7,498 bases of DNA from CAZPMO01 sp964587515 (lineage in GTDB: Bacteria; Pseudomonadota; Alphaproteobacteria; MPNO01): positions 1-7,498 of the forward strand of contig CAZPMO010000216.1 in NCBI GenBank assembly GCA_964587515.1, given 5' to 3'. A model generated the notes under the pieces. The model was not told the origin of the DNA. It saw only the letters and a program-made list of their open reading frames with translations, and did no database searches. Shown one piece after another: positions 7,041 through 7,498 of the stretch. How positions within the stretch are numbered: the first letter of the stretch is position 1; every line of letters starts with the position of its first letter. A program made the position numbers and the translations under genes.

Positions 7041-7498
7041 CGAGAAAACTCCCTTCGTCGCGATCAACATCGCGGTGATGACGGTCTCCGATACGCGGAG
7101 CGAGGAAACCGACCGGTCCGGCGCGACCCTGGTGGAGCGCATAACGGCGGCGGGGCACAACGCCGCCGCCAAGGTGATCGTCCGCGACGAACAATCGGCC
7201 ATCGTCGCGCAACTGCGTCAATGGATCGCNNNNNNNNNNNNNNNNNNNNNNNNNNNNNNNNNNNNNGGAGGCGTTTCACGCGGTCTACGAAAAAGAAGTC
7301 GCCGGGTTCGGCGAGCTGTTCCGCATGCTGAGCTATCAGAAGATCGGCACCTCGACGGTGCAATCGCGCGCCACGGCGGGGGTCGCGGGCGGCACTTATC
7401 TGTTCGCGGTGCCCGGCTCGACCGGCGCCTGCAAGGACGCCTGGGACGATATCCTGGTCCACCAGCTCGACATCCGCCACAAACCCTGCAACTTCGTC
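7027..7498 (+). CDS. moaB: Molybdenum cofactor biosynthesis protein MoaB (interrupted by N gap, 3' end cut)
   Basis: MoaB/Mog-fold proteins bind molybdopterin and take part in its adenylylation before metal insertion; in E. coli itself MogA does this step and the role of MoaB is less clear. The visible N-terminal part has IAVMTVSDTR (about residues 15-24), a TDRSG segment and AGHNAAAKVIVRDE. After the gap, EVAGFGELFRMLSYQKIGTS, TVQSRATAGVAGGTYLFAVP, PGSTGACKDAWD and HKPCNFV follow, closely tracking E. coli MoaB (EVEGFGEVFRMLSFEEIGTS, PGSTKACRTAWE, CNFHPH). The glycine-rich GGTG molybdopterin-binding motif falls inside the Ns and cannot be seen. The ATG at 7027 has AGAGG six bases upstream, within the end of the slt gene, and overlaps it by 14 bases, suggesting translational coupling. 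The frame before the gap and the frame after it differ by one base across the 37 Ns, so the gap size is wrong rather than the gene broken. The sequence ends a few codons short of the expected stop. Confidence 0.94.
   Translation, partial: MFGIDEKTPFVAINIAVMTVSDTRSEETDRSGATLVERITAAGHNAAAKVIVRDEQSAIVAQLRQWIXXXXXXXXXXXXXGGVSRGLRKRSRRVRRAVPHAELSEDRHLDGAIARHGGGRGRHLSVRGARLDRRLQGRLGRYPGPPARHPPQTLQLR
7230..7266. other. Assembly gap (37 Ns) inside moaB
   Basis: Unknown bases occupy these positions. Comparison with remembered E. coli MoaB suggests about 22 residues (roughly 66 bases) are missing between 'QWIA' and 'EAFHAVYEKEV', and the missing length must be a multiple of three to join the two frames. 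The placeholder of 37 satisfies neither condition, so true coordinates downstream are probably shifted by about 29 bases. Confidence 0.97.

Noticed and set aside
5508..7202. A 564-codon open frame on the minus strand opposite the lytic transglycosylase gene
   Set aside because: The plus-strand gene has a full signal peptide and SLT motif set. The antisense frame shows no family motif and has the Arg/Ala/Gly-rich composition expected of a shadow frame in GC-rich DNA.
7228..7270. Frameshift or pseudogene in moaB
   Set aside because: The frame change coincides exactly with the run of Ns and both sides match MoaB well, so a mis-sized assembly gap explains it.
1..7498. A defence island, mobile element, CRISPR array, biosynthetic cluster or other novel system
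   Set aside because: Nearly every base is accounted for by six recognisable housekeeping-type genes. I saw no transposase, integrase, terminal inverted repeats, regularly spaced repeats, tRNA or shift in composition.

Overview
The window is ordinary chromosomal DNA from a GC-rich Gram-negative bacterium, most likely an alphaproteobacterium. The inference rests on the protein sequences: the N-terminal pattern of the uracil-DNA glycosylase, the ETF-ubiquinone oxidoreductase starting near 'MEREAMEF', and this gene neighbourhood all recall alphaproteobacterial genomes from memory; no database search was possible. A run of 37 Ns near the right end shows it is a draft or metagenome assembly.

Layout, left to right. 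The minus strand carries a 5' portion of ispE (isoprenoid precursor synthesis) running off the left edge. Its start sits directly behind a 611-codon gene for a TPR-repeat lipoprotein, so the two look co-transcribed from a recognisable sigma-70-type promoter in the 166-base gap upstream. Next, also on the minus strand, is the complete gene for electron-transfer flavoprotein:ubiquinone oxidoreductase. A 54-base divergent intergenic region separates it from the plus-strand genes: a family-4-like uracil-DNA glycosylase, a secreted soluble lytic transglycosylase of the Slt type, and moaB (molybdenum cofactor synthesis). The last overlaps the end of slt by 14 bases, and its middle is lost in the N gap.

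The genes do not form one pathway. They are housekeeping functions: isoprenoid synthesis, envelope scaffolding, feeding electrons from fatty-acid and amino-acid oxidation into ubiquinone, uracil repair, murein turnover, and Moco synthesis. I see no mobile element, CRISPR array, phage gene, RNA gene or defence system, and no evidence for an undescribed system. The points most worth a second look are the uracil-DNA glycosylase, which lacks two of the four usual Fe-S cysteines and the Glu of its first catalytic motif, and the N gap, whose length cannot be right because it breaks the moaB reading frame.
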